Shown here piece after piece: positions 62,582 to 64,000 of a DNA stretch of 64,000 bases. Made by a program: the position numbers and the translations under genes. This DNA comes from Dokdonella_A sp964582225. Lineage in GTDB: Bacteria > Pseudomonadota > Gammaproteobacteria > Xanthomonadales > Rhodanobacteraceae. Location: positions 1 through 64,000 of the forward strand of contig CAZORA010000008.1 in assembly GCA_964582225.1 (NCBI GenBank), given 5' to 3'. The notes beneath the pieces were generated by a model. The model was not told the DNA's origin and searched no databases. It saw only the letters and a list, made by a program, of their open reading frames with translations. Position 1 is the first letter of the stretch. Every line of letters starts with the position of its first letter.

Positions 62582-62651
62582 GCGCACGGCGCGCTTGCGC
62601 GCCGCCGCGCGCCACCCAATAATGCCGGCCCGACACGGCGGAGGCGTTTCG

Positions 62652-63188
62652 ATGCTGAGCTGGTGGATCGGCGCCGGCGGACTCGCGCTGCTCGCGATCG
62701 CAATCGCGCTGTTCAACGAGCTGGTGACGGCCCGCAACCAGGTGCGCGCAGCGTGGAGCGACATCGACGTGCAGCTCAGCAGGCGCCACGCCCTGGTGCC
62801 GCAGCTGGTGGCGGTGGTGCATGGCTATGCCGCCCACGAGCGGGCGACGCTCGAAGCAGTCACTGCCCTGCGAAAGCGTGCGCTGGCCGCCGAGGGACCC
62901 GCCGCGAAGGCGGAGGTGGAGGCCGAGCTCGCGCGTCAGCTCGAGCGGCTGCTCGCGCTGCAGGAACGCTACCCGGACCTCAAGGCCAGTGCGAACTTCC
63001 TCGAACTGCAGCGCGAGCTGGTCGAAATCGAGGACCATCTGCAGTACGCGCGGCGCTTCTACAATGGCGCCGTGCGCGATCTGAACAACCGGATCGAGGC
63101 ATTTCCATCGCTGCTCGTGGCACGGCTGGCGAATTTCCGCCAGGCCGAGTTCTATCGCCACGGCGAAGATCAGACGGCGCCGGCGTGA
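62652..63188 (+). CDS. lemA: LemA family protein
   Basis: 178 aa. N-terminal TM anchor (about 5-24), then a long alpha-helical domain with NELVTARNQVRAAWSDIDVQL, LVPQLVAVVHGYAAHE, YPDLKASANFLELQRELVEIEDHL and ARRFYNGAVRDLNNRIEAFPS. Function not settled; often paired with TPM or DUF2207 proteins. Start ATG 62652 with CGGAGG eight bases upstream. Its stop overlaps the following GTG by four bases. Confidence 0.94.
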   Translation: MLSWWIGAGGLALLAIAIALFNELVTARNQVRAAWSDIDVQLSRRHALVPQLVAVVHGYAAHERATLEAVTALRKRALAAEGPAAKAEVEAELARQLERLLALQERYPDLKASANFLELQRELVEIEDHLQYARRFYNGAVRDLNNRIEAFPSLLVARLANFRQAEFYRHGEDQTAPA

Positions 63189-64000
63189 AGTGGCTCGCCG
63201 CTGCACTGTGCGCGCTTTGGACGGCCCTTTCCGCGCAGGCGCACGAGCGCATCCTCGACTTTCACAGCGACATCGTGGTGGCCACCGACGCCTCGATGGT
63301 CGTCACCGAAACGATCCGCGTGCTGGCCGAGAACCAGCAGATCCGTCACGGCATCTACCGCGACTTTCCGACCCGCTATCGCGACCGCCACGGCAACCGA
63401 CTGCGGGTCGATTTCGAAGTGCTTGCGGTCGCGCGCGACGGCCAGGCAGAGCCCTGGCGCAGCGAAGCGCTGGACAACGGCGTACGGGTCTACTTCGGCA
63501 GCGACAGCCGCTACGTCGCGCCCGGCGAACACACCTATACGCTGCGCTATCGCAGCAATCGTCAGCTCGGCTTCTTCGGCGACCGCGACGAGCTCTACTG
63601 GAACGTGACCGGCAACGGCTGGATTTTTCCGATCGACACAGCGAGCGCCAGGGTGCGCTGGCCGGGCGACGTGCCGGTAGCGCATATTCACATCGAGGCC
63701 TATACCGGTCGACAGGGTGAGCAGGGGCGCGACTACGCGGCGGAGATCGACGGCCCCTCGCAAGCGAGCTTCCGCACCACGCGCGCGCTGGATGCCGGCG
63801 AAGGCCTCAGCATCGTCGCCAGCTTCCCGGCCGGCGCGGTTGCGCGCCCCGGCGTGCTCGAGCGGGGCTTCTGGTTGCTGCGCGACAACCGCGGCGCGCT
63901 GCTGCTTCTGCTGGGGTTGATCGGAGTCGGCGTTTACTACCATCGGCGCTGGCATCGGATCGGCCGCGATCCGCACCGCGGGGTGATCATCCCGCGCTAC
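63185..64000 (+). CDS. DUF2207 membrane protein (partial, runs off the window)
   Basis: 272 codons visible, no stop before 64000. Signal-like N-terminus (KWLAAALCALWTALSAQAHE), then the DUF2207 beta-domain with RILDFHSDIVVATDASMVVTETI, GIYRDFPTRYRDRHGN, YTLRYRSNRQLGFFGDRDELYWNVTGNGW and a TM helix near 238-258 followed by a basic cytoplasmic segment. GTG 63185 overlaps the lemA stop (GTGA). DUF2207 proteins are often adjacent to LemA. Confidence 0.9.
   Translation, partial: MKWLAAALCALWTALSAQAHERILDFHSDIVVATDASMVVTETIRVLAENQQIRHGIYRDFPTRYRDRHGNRLRVDFEVLAVARDGQAEPWRSEALDNGVRVYFGSDSRYVAPGEHTYTLRYRSNRQLGFFGDRDELYWNVTGNGWIFPIDTASARVRWPGDVPVAHIHIEAYTGRQGEQGRDYAAEIDGPSQASFRTTRALDAGEGLSIVASFPAGAVARPGVLERGFWLLRDNRGALLLLLGLIGVGVYYHRRWHRIGRDPHRGVIIPRY

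Overview
The window is a 64-kb chromosomal segment of a GC-rich gammaproteobacterium, most likely of the Xanthomonadales/Lysobacterales type. Four things point there: the order of the housekeeping blocks (def / LysM protein / dprA / topA / tsaC; fmt-rsmB-DUF4390-ntrY; DUF2782 next to polA), an imuA-imuB-dnaE2 mutagenesis cassette, dispersed palindromic repeats of the kind that is often mistranslated as PAQAGAQR-type proteins, and an AMP-ligase of the xanthomonadin/aryl-polyene type. This is an inference from gene content; no rRNA is present. I found no tRNA, rRNA, CRISPR array, prophage or insertion sequence.

Layout. 1-2617: palindromic repeats, the Na+/proline symporter PutP, and a patatin-like esterase on the opposite strand. 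2839-8734 (minus): a six-gene Mrp-type Na+(K+)/H+ antiporter operon with a fused A+B subunit and every junction overlapping. 8974-11454 (minus): a secreted subtilisin-family protease with three C-terminal PPC domains, two of which are a 342-bp tandem DNA duplication. 11937-18683 (plus): a UmuD-like peptidase, a 1-kb repeat cluster, then imuA-imuB-dnaE2. 18768-22312 (minus): a putative periplasmic-binding lipoprotein translationally coupled to a membrane PAS-GGDEF-EAL protein. 22465-28148 (minus): an S9 peptidase, a patatin/DUF3734 protein, 3-hydroxybutyrate dehydrogenase, and a DUF3298-LprI lipoprotein.

28162-36554: an NtrX-like regulator and the NtrY kinase (both minus), separated by two plus-strand glycosyltransferases. 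NtrY heads into the minus-strand run fmt-rsmB-DUF4390-ntrY. 36807-46057: a hemerythrin-GGDEF oxygen/c-di-GMP sensor inserted between fmt and def, then def, a LysM protein, dprA, topA, tsaC (probably starting at ATT) and an AMP-ligase. 46493-50439: a Fe3+-type ABC importer with a Fur-box-like promoter. 50474-54716: polA, acetoacetate decarboxylase and a DUF2782 protein. 54862-59340: an ABC ATPase and a giant ABC permease-M1 peptidase fusion. 59359-61785 (minus): fructose-1,6-bisphosphatase coupled to a 2OG-Fe(II) oxygenase and a small kinase-like protein. 61925-64000: a secreted beta-helix-like repeat protein, LemA, and a truncated DUF2207 protein.

Functional themes are ion homeostasis (PutP, Mrp), induced mutagenesis, c-di-GMP signalling with two differently wired sensors, ketone-body/PHB metabolism (BdhA, Adc, patatin), iron uptake and core information processing. 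The most unusual items are the binding protein-EAL pair, the split NtrYX pair whose regulator lacks GAFTGA, the fbp-oxygenase-kinase operon, and two minus-strand intrinsic terminators that lie in intergenic space with no upstream gene and so suggest small RNAs.
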